This document shows positions 51,009-60,035 of a DNA stretch of 64,000 nt, piece by piece. Source of the stretch: Planctomycetaceae bacterium (lineage in GTDB: Bacteria; Planctomycetota; Planctomycetia; Planctomycetales; Planctomycetaceae); contig JACKHO010000004.1 of the NCBI GenBank assembly GCA_020638955.1, forward strand, positions 310,001-374,000, written 5' to 3'. Under the pieces are notes generated by a model. The model was not told the DNA's origin and did not search any database. It saw nothing but the letters and a program-made list of their open reading frames with translations. The position numbers and the translations under genes were made by a program. Numbering within the stretch: position 1 is the first letter of the stretch; every line of letters begins with the position of its first letter.

Positions 51009-52697
51009 TCAAATGTGAGTTGCGAGTTTCTCTGCCAGTCGCTGCAGTGCCGGGCTGATATCGCCAGGGTCAAGGTGCACGTTGAGAATGCTGAAAGCGT
51101 CCTCATGCGCCAAGGCTGCCTTCATGGCCTGCTGCAGTTCGCCCATCGTGCGGACTTCAAATCCCCAGCCACAACCGAGAATTTCCGGCAGGCGATGATA
51201 CTTCCAATCGAGGATGTCGTTGAACGGACCTTCCTGGAGGAATCGTTCCGTGGTGTAACCATGATTGTTCAGCACAATGACAATGGGATTGAACTCACGC
51301 CGAGCGATTGACGAAAGTTCCAGGCAAGTCATTTGGAAGGCACCATCTCCCACGAGTACGAGCGGTCGCAACTGGTTATTCGCCACTTGCGTTCCCAATG
51401 CAGCGGGAACGGCGAATCCCATCGATGTGTAGTAGGCGGGGCTCACGAATTCGGTGTGCTTATGAATGGTGAGGTCCGACGCGCCGAAGAGAGAATCTCC
51501 CACGTCGGCTATTACCACCATTTCATCATCCAGAACGGTGTTGAGATATCCAAACAGCCCTGCATTGGTGACCTTATCGTCCGGGCCCAGTTTGGCCGTC
51601 GTCCGTTCGATACGCTGGGGGAATTCGGGTTTTGGTCGGCGCGATTTCAATTGGGCCAAGCCTTCTACGAAATCGTGCAGCAGCACGTCGTGGAAGTGGT
51701 GATGGCCAATTCGCAACTGTTCACTCGTCGCGTACACGCAACGTCCGGGATCGAGCTTGGCCGTGTAAATTCCCAGATTGATGTCCGACATGAACGTGCC
51801 GAGCAGCACCACGCAATCGCTGTTTTCGACATACTCGGTGACTTCCTGGCGTCCCATGGCGCCTTCATAAATCCCCATGAAGAGGGGGTGCCGCTCGCTG
51901 ACGACGGACTTTCCCAGCAGCGTGGCACACATGGGGATTTTGCACTGCTTCGCAAATTGAACGACCTGCTCCCGCAATCCAAATCGATGAATTTCCACTC
52001 CCGCCACAATGACGGGTTGTTCGGCATCACGAATGCGTTCGGCGGCCTCTCGGAGCGACGCCTGGAGCGCGTCGGGATTACTTTTTAATTCGGCCTGAAT
52101 GGGATGATGTTCAATCAGGGCTGGAGCATCGACACGGTCACGTGGGATTTCGAGATAAACCGGCCGTTTGTAACGTACAGCGGCCTCCAGGCAACGATCA
52201 ATTTCTCGAAAGGCCGTGAGAGGATCATCGAGGGCAGCGCTGGCGACTGTGATTTTTTCAAAGACTTCGCGCTGCGTGCTGAAGTCCCGCACGCGATGAT
52301 GCAACAGCGGGTTGCTTGCCCGCTCGGCAATTCCCGGCGCGCCACTAATGACAATGACGGGAGACTTTTCGGCGAAGGCTCCCGCAATGGAATTGCATAA
52401 GCTCAGGCCGCCGACGCAGTACGTGACGCACACGGCACCGAGGCCGTTCACGCGGGCGTAGGCATCTGCGGCGTAGCCAGCGTTGTCTTCGCGTGTGCAT
52501 CCCACAACGTTAATGGGGCTCTCTTCAAGCAACCCGTAGAAGTTGAGAACGAAATCGCCCGGGATTCCGAAGACGTCACGAACGCCGTAATCCTGGAGCC
52601 GCTGGATAAGATACTGACCAATGGTCGGCTGGGACTTTTGGCCGCTTCCACTCCGCGCCTTCGTGAGTTTTGTGCCTTTGCTGGATCGACTTGCCAT
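51009..52697 (-). CDS. ThDP-dependent pyruvate/indolepyruvate decarboxylase
   Basis: This 562-residue enzyme of the decarboxylase branch has DVFGIPGDFVLNFY and catalytic Glu70 in GCTREDNAGYAADAYAR. The diagnostic HH pair (133-134, NPLLHHRVRDF) and the ThDP motif GDGAFQMTCLELSS ... VLNNHGYTTE are present. The HH pair separates decarboxylases (PDC, IPDC, phenylpyruvate decarboxylase) from acetolactate synthase and oxidase relatives. The substrate cannot be assigned. A basic Ser/Lys/Gly-rich N-terminal tail (about 1-22) precedes the domain. It is convergent with rimK at a distance of 20 bases. Confidence 0.85.
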   Translation of the reverse strand: MASRSSKGTKLTKARSGSGQKSQPTIGQYLIQRLQDYGVRDVFGIPGDFVLNFYGLLEESPINVVGCTREDNAGYAADAYARVNGLGAVCVTYCVGGLSLCNSIAGAFAEKSPVIVISGAPGIAERASNPLLHHRVRDFSTQREVFEKITVASAALDDPLTAFREIDRCLEAAVRYKRPVYLEIPRDRVDAPALIEHHPIQAELKSNPDALQASLREAAERIRDAEQPVIVAGVEIHRFGLREQVVQFAKQCKIPMCATLLGKSVVSERHPLFMGIYEGAMGRQEVTEYVENSDCVVLLGTFMSDINLGIYTAKLDPGRCVYATSEQLRIGHHHFHDVLLHDFVEGLAQLKSRRPKPEFPQRIERTTAKLGPDDKVTNAGLFGYLNTVLDDEMVVIADVGDSLFGASDLTIHKHTEFVSPAYYTSMGFAVPAALGTQVANNQLRPLVLVGDGAFQMTCLELSSIARREFNPIVIVLNNHGYTTERFLQEGPFNDILDWKYHRLPEILGCGWGFEVRTMGELQQAMKAALAHEDAFSILNVHLDPGDISPALQRLAEKLATHI

Positions 52698-52828
52698 GGT
52701 ACTCCTCCCCCGTGCGCACGGTTCAACCGAAAGTGGCAGTTGAGGAAGTCAAGAACGGCTCCCTCAAGTCAATTAAACGCTTTGGCGGTGCAACTGGCAA
52801 GGTGTTCCCGAGGGAATTGTCCCGAGCG

Positions 52829-54709
52829 TCATTTCTCTTCTGCTGTCACAACCACGGGATCGGGCACGGCGAAGGAAAAGAGGAGCGCTCCTCGCTGGTC
52901 GGTGAACTGGGTTTCACCGTGACGGAAGTTGGGGGGTGTATGCCGATAGATGAGGATTTGCACCATACCTGGTGCGGCTTGAGCGAACGGCGAATTGGCT
53001 TCGGTCCGAATGCCGAATGCGTCTGCCACGAGTAGTGGTTCCAATCGCTTCAGTACAGTTTCTTCCTGTTCGCGCTTCTGAGAATCACTTTGTGAGAAAC
53101 TGGAGACCCACCACCACCAGAGGTAGTTGTACACCTGAGGACGTTCGGGATTAATGTAACTCGCAATTGTCTCCACCCGTCGCTTGCGGTTCAGTTCCCA
53201 GACGGGTTTCTCGATGTCCAATGGAAACATTGTCGAACCACGGACCACCCAGGCGGAAATGACATCGGATGAAAAATCCTTGCCGGGATTTACTCGCACG
53301 TTCAACACGCGTCCTGCCGCCATTTCGAAGCCCTCAATTTGCGGAACTTCTACCGGGCTGGAAACGCGGTGGCGTTCGACAAATGGAATCGAGGAGGTCG
53401 GGGCCATTTCGAACTCGGCAGTTTGCATGTCGAGATCAGCAACGGCTGTGGCAGGGCGGCTGTCGAGGCTCTCTCCGGAAATGGTAATACAGTTGCCTGA
53501 TCCCGGTGATTCGAGCACATAGTCCCCCTCGTCTCGTACCGTGGCCAATGTCCAGCGGGAAACGTCAAACGTGTCGGCGGCCAACATTTGAGCGACACCA
53601 ACACTGCGCAGTCGACTCCGTTCGCGCGCGCCGACGCGTCCCAGCAGCGCGAACACAATGGAGAACAACACCGCTGAGGCAAAAAAGAATACGTAGAATT
53701 TCCGCACTTTGTTGTGGGTCACCCCCATGCGGTAGCAAACGGGAAACTGAAGGAACAGGTACGTGAGCACTGCTGCATAAATCCAGAACCATGGGCGATA
53801 AAAGGCGGAGATTTTACTCAGTTCGCGAAATGCAAAATCATTCCGACCGTAGCCCACGGTTCTGTACGAGCCGACAAATGCAGAATTCGCCATTCTCCCG
53901 CGTTCACGAAACGTCGCTGGCTGGTCGTCCAGGAAAATTTCGGAGCGTGCTTGATCGAGTTCAAGATCTGAGACCTCAATGGGGACGCGTTTGACGTTGC
54001 CGGCGCCGACTTGAAATTCATCCTTTTCAGTATTCAGCACACTGAGAGATTCGGGAAATACGGGGTACTTGCCATCATTGTTCAGCAGCAAGTAGACCCG
54101 TCCACCCTGATTAAGCCATTCCAGAAACGTGCGTTGCCGGGCTCCCGTCCAGAAGGGGACGTGACTGAGGATCACTCCGCGCAGCGCCGATGTTTCGGTA
54201 ATGGCTTGTGGAAAGAGTTCTTCCGACATTCGGCGAAGCTTTCCTCCTGGTGGAATTGCCGCGTCACTGTCGAAAATCAGGACGGTGGCGCGTGGGCCCG
54301 TATTGGGGCTGTTAATGTCCATGCTGCCGAACTCCCCTGCGCCCCAGGCAAGTTGCCAACTGTCGAGGTTGTCCACAATATAGGGAGCGAATTGAATCCA
54401 ACGCGACTCTTCCGGCCCGAGCGCGACATGCCTTCGGAGCTGGCATCCCACGGGTTTTCCGCCCGACATGCGACTGAGCACGAAATCCCCTTCCCAGGGA
54501 ATGCCGGTTGTATTCTGCACCCGTGCGGCAAACGGCATGAAATTCTGGGAGAGAATTGTTCCGTCAAATCCCCAATGCGTCTCCACAACCTGAATGAGCT
54601 CGGGGTCGTCTCCGTCAGACTTTGGCGGCGCAGCGGTCCCCGATGCCGCAAAGAGCAGCAACAGCGTCAGGGGAGCGACAATTCGAATGGAAGCTGGCCG
54701 ACCGGTCAT
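52829..54709 (-). CDS. Membrane-anchored hypothetical protein with large extracytoplasmic domain
   Basis: This 626-residue protein has a signal peptide (about 1-27, LLLLFAASGTAAPP) and a large beta-rich region. It also has two adjacent hydrophobic segments (about 320-340 FWIYAAVLTYLFLQFPVCY and 348-370 FYVFFFASAVLFSIVFALLG). A second soluble domain follows, with YNYLWWWWVSSFSQSD near the end. The layout resembles planctomycete proteins placed near MoxR/BatD-type loci, where Ig-like and von Willebrand-like domains occur. No such genes are adjacent here, so function is unknown. It is transcribed divergently from the two small genes that follow. Confidence 0.6.
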   Translation of the reverse strand: MTGRPASIRIVAPLTLLLLFAASGTAAPPKSDGDDPELIQVVETHWGFDGTILSQNFMPFAARVQNTTGIPWEGDFVLSRMSGGKPVGCQLRRHVALGPEESRWIQFAPYIVDNLDSWQLAWGAGEFGSMDINSPNTGPRATVLIFDSDAAIPPGGKLRRMSEELFPQAITETSALRGVILSHVPFWTGARQRTFLEWLNQGGRVYLLLNNDGKYPVFPESLSVLNTEKDEFQVGAGNVKRVPIEVSDLELDQARSEIFLDDQPATFRERGRMANSAFVGSYRTVGYGRNDFAFRELSKISAFYRPWFWIYAAVLTYLFLQFPVCYRMGVTHNKVRKFYVFFFASAVLFSIVFALLGRVGARERSRLRSVGVAQMLAADTFDVSRWTLATVRDEGDYVLESPGSGNCITISGESLDSRPATAVADLDMQTAEFEMAPTSSIPFVERHRVSSPVEVPQIEGFEMAAGRVLNVRVNPGKDFSSDVISAWVVRGSTMFPLDIEKPVWELNRKRRVETIASYINPERPQVYNYLWWWWVSSFSQSDSQKREQEETVLKRLEPLLVADAFGIRTEANSPFAQAAPGMVQILIYRHTPPNFRHGETQFTDQRGALLFSFAVPDPVVVTAEEK

Positions 54710-54892
54710 AGAGGCTTGTTTCTGGCCGAATTCAGGGGTCTTTCGGCGGGCTGTGGTCGTGCATTACGTGGAATTGCCCCCAAGTGTGAGAGAATTCCCG
54801 GGAAGTGCAACGATTTCCCCAAAACTCCTGCAAAGTTATGCTACCCGCCGTTTCAGACAGCAAGAGAGAGCCAGAGTGGCTTCCAGAAGACT

Positions 54893-55273
54893 ATGAATGC
54901 ACATCGAATTAGACTGGCTGGTCCCTGGGAATGGTGGGATGAGAACCAGTGGATCCGTATTTCTTTGCCAGGAGCCACTCCGCAGCAGGGTTCGGAACAA
55001 CTCCGGTTACGTCGGGGATTCCATACGCCGTCGAACCTTGATCCGGACGAGACTGTCTCAGTCCAGTTTCCAGACACTTTCGGGGAAATCCTCGAAGTAA
55101 GCGTCGATTCTCAACCGGTTGCCGCCTCAAATGATCGGGAATTCGATTTGACCAGCCGTTTGGATGATTACCATCAACTGGAATTCTGCTGCATCCCGCG
55201 AGAGACTGAACTCACACCACCCGCACTTTTGATTCGACAAGTCCCTGCAAGTCGCGATACGAACAGTAAATAG
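54893..55273 (+). CDS. Small hypothetical protein
   Basis: This 126-residue protein begins MNAHRIRLAGPWEWWDENQW and contains WIRISLPGATPQQGSEQLRL, then a beta-rich region (VSVQFPDTFGEILEVSVDSQ). Its WEW and Pro/Gly-rich start is a protein-like, conserved-looking segment. The frame is open far upstream (to 54011), but only as the antisense of the preceding gene, so the ATG at 54893 is chosen. It precedes the next gene by 2 bases, so they are probably co-translated. Confidence 0.5.
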   Translation: MNAHRIRLAGPWEWWDENQWIRISLPGATPQQGSEQLRLRRGFHTPSNLDPDETVSVQFPDTFGEILEVSVDSQPVAASNDREFDLTSRLDDYHQLEFCCIPRETELTPPALLIRQVPASRDTNSK

Positions 55274-55275
55274 AC

Positions 55276-55653
55276 ATGGCCAAGTTTGAAGAATTGATTG
55301 AGTCACGCAAGGCCTGGATTGAACAAGTCCTCCGCCCCTGGTGCGTATCTGCGACTCGTGTCGAGTTGCTCAAAGCCGAGCAGGAATGGACCGACATCGC
55401 TGGCCGGGCCGGAGTGGAGTTCACACTATGGCCCTGGGCGTGGAGTCGCTTTCCAATTCTGTACGTTGAAGGAATGAGCGGCATCAACGAAACGCACAAA
55501 GTCCAAGTCACGCTGGAAAGTGGTCATGCCGTTTCTGGATTCCCCGACAGTCGCGAAAGCCAGCGGGGACAATTGGTCCTGCTTGGTGATGACGGACACG
55601 TAGGGCCTTATTCCATCGATTCCATTGTGGCCATCGAGCAGGTGGATTCGTGA
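55276..55653 (+). CDS. Small hypothetical protein
   Basis: This 125-residue soluble protein starts MAKFEELIESRKAWIEQVLR and has a helix followed by a strand-rich half with GRAGVEFTLWPWAWSRFPIL. No motif or family is recognised. It follows directly after the preceding small gene and lies 176 bases before hrpA. The gap contains no clear gene or terminator, so a joint transcript into hrpA is possible. Confidence 0.5.
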   Translation: MAKFEELIESRKAWIEQVLRPWCVSATRVELLKAEQEWTDIAGRAGVEFTLWPWAWSRFPILYVEGMSGINETHKVQVTLESGHAVSGFPDSRESQRGQLVLLGDDGHVGPYSIDSIVAIEQVDS

Positions 55654-55829
55654 TTCACCTTGCGAACACATCTGTGTGGGATGTGTCTTCGCTGGCGACT
55701 GATGATGGTGGGTTACGCATGTCGTCGTTATCGTGAGCCAGGTTGTCTCTCAAAATGTCGGTCAGCCGCAGACGCGACCCGCAATTTCCGGTCGACTTGC
55801 TGCACCCGCCCTACGTTTTTTCAAGTGAC

Positions 55830-58800
55830 ATGACGTCCAACTTCACCGAGCTTCAGGAGCAAATCTCTCGTGCCATGGGGTGCGACCGCGGTGCCCTGCG
55901 CGCACGGTTGCGAAGCATTGAGCGTCTGCAAAAAGAGGGAAAGCCCTTTGACCGTAGCCTCGGTCAGCTGCGGGAAGATGTAAACAAGTCCATATCCCGA
56001 CGGGAAGAACGTGTCGCCCGGCTGCCGAAGATTACGTACGACACCGACCTGCCCGTCGTTGGACAGAAGGACAAAATCATCGATGCCATCAGGGAGCATC
56101 AGGTGGTGGTGATTTGTGGCGAAACGGGGTCTGGTAAGTCGACGCAGCTCCCCAAGATTTGTCTGGAGATGGGCCGAGGAATTGACGGGTTGATTGGGCA
56201 CACACAGCCGAGGCGAATTGCCGCCCGGTCTGTTGCGGCACGCATTGCAGATGAACTCTCAACGCCACTCGGAACGGGAGTAGGTTTCAAAATTCGGTTC
56301 AATGACATCACCTCTCCCGGTACGTACATCAAACTGATGACCGACGGAATTTTGCTGGCGGAAACGCAGGGAGGGAAGCAGCATCACAGAAAGTCGAAAC
56401 GCCGACACAAGTCGCAACATGAAGAACGGGGCTCGCTGCTGCACGAATACGACACGCTCATTATCGACGAAGCGCACGAGCGGTCGCTGAACATCGATTT
56501 CCTCCTGGGATACATCAAACGCATTCTGCCGAAGCGTCCCGATCTGCGAGTCATTGTAACCTCCGCCACGCTCGACGTGCAGCGGTTCGCCGAATTCTTT
56601 GGTAGCGAGTCGAAACCGGCACCTATCATTGAAGTCTCGGGGCGAACGTATCCGGTAGAAGTGCGGTACCGCGCGAGCTTGCAGGAAGATCCCGACGACA
56701 TTGATGTGCAGCGCGATGTCGCCGACGCCTGTGAGGAATTGTGTGCGGAAGGTCCGGGCGACATTCTGGTGTTTCTGCCGACCGAACGTGACATTCGTGA
56801 AGCGTCGAGCATGCTGAATGGACGACGGCTCGACAATGGTTCGGCGGAAATCGTGCCGCTGTTTGGTCGACTTTCTGAACAGGAACAGAACCGCGTTTTC
56901 GCTCCCCACAACCAGCGGCGTATTGTGGTGGCGACGAACGTGGCCGAGTCGTCGCTGACGGTGCCGGGAATTCGATACGTCGTTGATGCAGGACTCGCTC
57001 GCATCAGCCGATTCTCGCCCACGTCGAAGGTGCAGCGGTTGCCCATCGAACCCATTTCGCAAGCATCGGCAAATCAACGCAAGGGACGCTGCGGTCGCGT
57101 GGGGCCGGGGATTTGCGTTCGGCTTTATAGTGCGGAAGATTTCAGTGGCCGCGAGGAATTCACCGCACCAGAAATCCAGCGCAGCAACCTGGCTTCGGTG
57201 CTGCTGCAGATGAAAGCGCTGCGGCTCGGTGAAATACAGCATTTCCCGTTTATTGATCCTCCCTCGCCGACGGCAGTGCGTTCAGGACTCAAGACTCTTT
57301 TCGAACTCGGTGCGGTGGATGAGTTGGAGCAACTCACCTCACTCGGGAAGACATTGGCCCGCCTCCCCGTTGATCCTCGCATTGGCCGCATGATTCTCGG
57401 CGCTGCGGAGGAACAGTGCCTGGAGGAGGTCCTCATCATCGCGTCGGCCCTGGAAATTCGTGATCCCCGCGAACGTCCCATCGACAAGCAGCAGCAGGCT
57501 GACACCGCCCATGAAAAGTTCCGTCACGAAGATTCGGACTTCCTCTCCATTCTGAAACTGTGGGACTTCTTCGAACGTCAGAAGGGGAAACTCTCTGGCA
57601 GCAAACTCCGCAAGGCATGTCATCAGAACTTTTTGTCGTTCAATCGATTGCGGGAATGGCAGGACCTGCGAAATCAGTTGCGTGACCTGGTCACAGCCTC
57701 TGGTCTGAAGCCGACACCGCGTCGGTTGCCGAACCTTATGGATGAGCCAGATGTGGGCAACAGGCCACATGGTCAGGCGAAGTATCTCCACAAGAAAACA
57801 GCTCCCGGTCTTGGTGAAGATGCCATTCACCGGGCGCTGCTCCCCGGTTTACTGTCAAACCTGGCACTCAAGAGTGAAGGGCACGAGCATCTGGGAGCGG
57901 GGAATCAGAAACTCTTTTTGTGGCCCGGTTCGGGGGTATTCAAGAGCAAGCCGCAATGGATTATGGCAGCGGAACTGGTCGAAACGACCCGGCGTTTCGC
58001 GCGCACACTGGCTCCCGTGCGGCTGGAATGGATTGAAAAGGCCGCCGGTCATTTGACCAAGCATTCCTACGGCGAGCCGCACTGGCATGACAAGAGTGAT
58101 GCCGCAATGGCCTGGGAAAAAGTGTTGCTGTTCGGCCTGACCATTGTGCCGCGGCGACGCTGCCGCCTCGCCCCACACGACCCCGTCAAAGCTCGGGAAC
58201 TCTTCATTCAGCACGCACTCATCGAGGGTGACTACCGGCATCCCAATGCCCCGTTCTATCGGTTCAATTTGAAGTTCAAGGAGGAGCTGCGTGAATGGCA
58301 GGCCAAGCTCCGGCAGGGGAAGGTCTTTGTCGGCGAAGAGGCCGAGTTCGCGTTTTATGATGAACGAATTCCCGATCAGGTGGTCGATGGTGCGACGTTT
58401 GAAACGTGGCGCAAGACGGTTGAGGCGACGAATCCGCAGGTTCTGTTTCTCACGAAACGGGCGTTCGGCATTACTGAAGGGGAAACCCCAGATCAGGCGG
58501 ACTTCCCCAACCAGTTACAAATTGGCGGGATGAAATTTGCCCTCGAATACCATTTGCAGCCGGGCACAGAAGAAGACGGAGTCACAATTATTGTCCCGGC
58601 ATCGCGGGTTCCGCAGGTGTCACAACAGCGGCTCGACTGGCTCGTCCCCGGACTGCTGGAGGAGAAGGTCGCGGGGCTTATTCGGACCTTGCCCAAACAG
58701 TTGCGTACACACTTCGTCCCGGTGCCCGACTCTGCTCGCGACATTACACCGCAACTGAAGTTTGCCGAAGGTGATCTTGGCGAACAATTGAGTTTTGTAC

Positions 58801-59900
58801 TGCGGCGACTCTCCGGCGAACACATTCGCCCGGCTGACTTTGAAACGTCTCGCCTGCCCGACCATTTACGGTTTCTGGTTCGCGTGGTTGATGAGTCCGG
58901 CAAGATATTGTCGAGTGGGCGTGACTTGGTGAGTCTCAAGAAGTCGGCGCTGAGCCATGTCTCCAGTGCACTGCAGGACATTCAGAGTGAAACCTGGAGC
59001 AAGACGGGATTACGAGAGTGGTCCTGGGGTGAGTTACCGAAAGTCGTGCAAGTGGAAGGTGGCGGCGGTTCGATTCCGGGCTATCCCGCTATTATCGACG
59101 AAGCGGAAACGGTGGGGCTGAAACTGTACGCCACTGAGAGCGAGGCCGAACGGCAAACCCGACGCGGACTGGTGCGTCTGTTCTTCATTGCGATGTCCTC
59201 GCAGATTCGCGAGCAACTCAAGTGGTTTCCGAATTTGGAAGGGCTGCTGGTGCAGGGGATGGCGCTGCCCGAAGGAAAGCATTTGCGAGGGCAACTCATG
59301 TGGCGGATGGCCGAGCGATGTCTGGCTGTCACGAAAGATATCCCACGCACTCCCGGTGCCTGGAACGATGCCGTCAAGCGGGGCCGCAACCAGTTAAGCG
59401 TCGCCGTGCAGGATTTGGTGGGATTACTCGAGCCTTTGCTGAGCAGTTGTCGCGACATCAGAAAAACGCTCAGCCATCAGCAGCCGCCGGCATTGCAGCC
59501 ACTGGTGGACGATTTGCGTGAACAGCTTGATACTCTCATCGCGCCGGGATTTTTCGAGGTTGTTCCGTGGGCGTGGCTGGTGCAGTATCCCCGTTACCTT
59601 AAAGGGATGTCGCAACGGTGGTCGAAGGCGGTTGCAGGTGGATTTCAGAAAGATCGCCGTGCTCAAAGTTCTTTCAGCAAGTACTGGGAGCGTTGGCAAA
59701 TGGCCTACCACCAATTGTGCGAGGCGAAAATAGCCGTCCCGCCACATATTCCGTCCATTCCTCTCCAGAACTACCGCTGGATGCTGGAGGAGTTCCGTAT
59801 CTCCCTGTTCGCTCAGCAGTTAGGTGCGGTGCTGCCGGTCTCTGAAAAACGGCTGGACGAATTGTGGGCGCGTTATTTGTCCTCGGAGCGGCCTCAATAA
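55830..59900 (+). CDS. hrpA: ATP-dependent RNA helicase HrpA
   Basis: This DEAH-box helicase is about 1356 residues from ATG 55830, within the family's usual 1200-1400. It has Walker A GETGSGKST (97-105), DEAH (213-216), SATLD and the HrpA helicase C core (VATNVAESSLTVPGIRYVVDAG). QRKGRCGRVGPGICVRLYS and the HA2/OB-fold and DUF3418-like C-terminal regions follow. HrpA resolves RNA structures and rescues stalled ribosomes in E. coli. A basic insertion of about 22 residues (180-202, GKQHHRKSKRRHKSQHEER) lies just before motif II. The frame is open upstream to 55743 without similarity. Confidence 0.93.
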   Translation: MTSNFTELQEQISRAMGCDRGALRARLRSIERLQKEGKPFDRSLGQLREDVNKSISRREERVARLPKITYDTDLPVVGQKDKIIDAIREHQVVVICGETGSGKSTQLPKICLEMGRGIDGLIGHTQPRRIAARSVAARIADELSTPLGTGVGFKIRFNDITSPGTYIKLMTDGILLAETQGGKQHHRKSKRRHKSQHEERGSLLHEYDTLIIDEAHERSLNIDFLLGYIKRILPKRPDLRVIVTSATLDVQRFAEFFGSESKPAPIIEVSGRTYPVEVRYRASLQEDPDDIDVQRDVADACEELCAEGPGDILVFLPTERDIREASSMLNGRRLDNGSAEIVPLFGRLSEQEQNRVFAPHNQRRIVVATNVAESSLTVPGIRYVVDAGLARISRFSPTSKVQRLPIEPISQASANQRKGRCGRVGPGICVRLYSAEDFSGREEFTAPEIQRSNLASVLLQMKALRLGEIQHFPFIDPPSPTAVRSGLKTLFELGAVDELEQLTSLGKTLARLPVDPRIGRMILGAAEEQCLEEVLIIASALEIRDPRERPIDKQQQADTAHEKFRHEDSDFLSILKLWDFFERQKGKLSGSKLRKACHQNFLSFNRLREWQDLRNQLRDLVTASGLKPTPRRLPNLMDEPDVGNRPHGQAKYLHKKTAPGLGEDAIHRALLPGLLSNLALKSEGHEHLGAGNQKLFLWPGSGVFKSKPQWIMAAELVETTRRFARTLAPVRLEWIEKAAGHLTKHSYGEPHWHDKSDAAMAWEKVLLFGLTIVPRRRCRLAPHDPVKARELFIQHALIEGDYRHPNAPFYRFNLKFKEELREWQAKLRQGKVFVGEEAEFAFYDERIPDQVVDGATFETWRKTVEATNPQVLFLTKRAFGITEGETPDQADFPNQLQIGGMKFALEYHLQPGTEEDGVTIIVPASRVPQVSQQRLDWLVPGLLEEKVAGLIRTLPKQLRTHFVPVPDSARDITPQLKFAEGDLGEQLSFVLRRLSGEHIRPADFETSRLPDHLRFLVRVVDESGKILSSGRDLVSLKKSALSHVSSALQDIQSETWSKTGLREWSWGELPKVVQVEGGGGSIPGYPAIIDEAETVGLKLYATESEAERQTRRGLVRLFFIAMSSQIREQLKWFPNLEGLLVQGMALPEGKHLRGQLMWRMAERCLAVTKDIPRTPGAWNDAVKRGRNQLSVAVQDLVGLLEPLLSSCRDIRKTLSHQQPPALQPLVDDLREQLDTLIAPGFFEVVPWAWLVQYPRYLKGMSQRWSKAVAGGFQKDRRAQSSFSKYWERWQMAYHQLCEAKIAVPPHIPSIPLQNYRWMLEEFRISLFAQQLGAVLPVSEKRLDELWARYLSSERPQ

Positions 59901-60035
59901 CGCACCATTTTCCGCCGGGCGTTTCTGTTGCACTGGAAATCTTTCTCCAAATTCTGACTTTCCGTGAATTCAGCGTTATTTTGGAGATGAGGATGCGCCT
60001 GAAGTACCAGGGTCTGGTCCGTACATGACGTTTAG

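Noticed and set aside
54011..54892. A long upstream extension of the small gene at 54893
   Set aside because: The extra 294 codons run antisense to the membrane protein gene (52829-54709) and show no domain; the start at 54893 is chosen.
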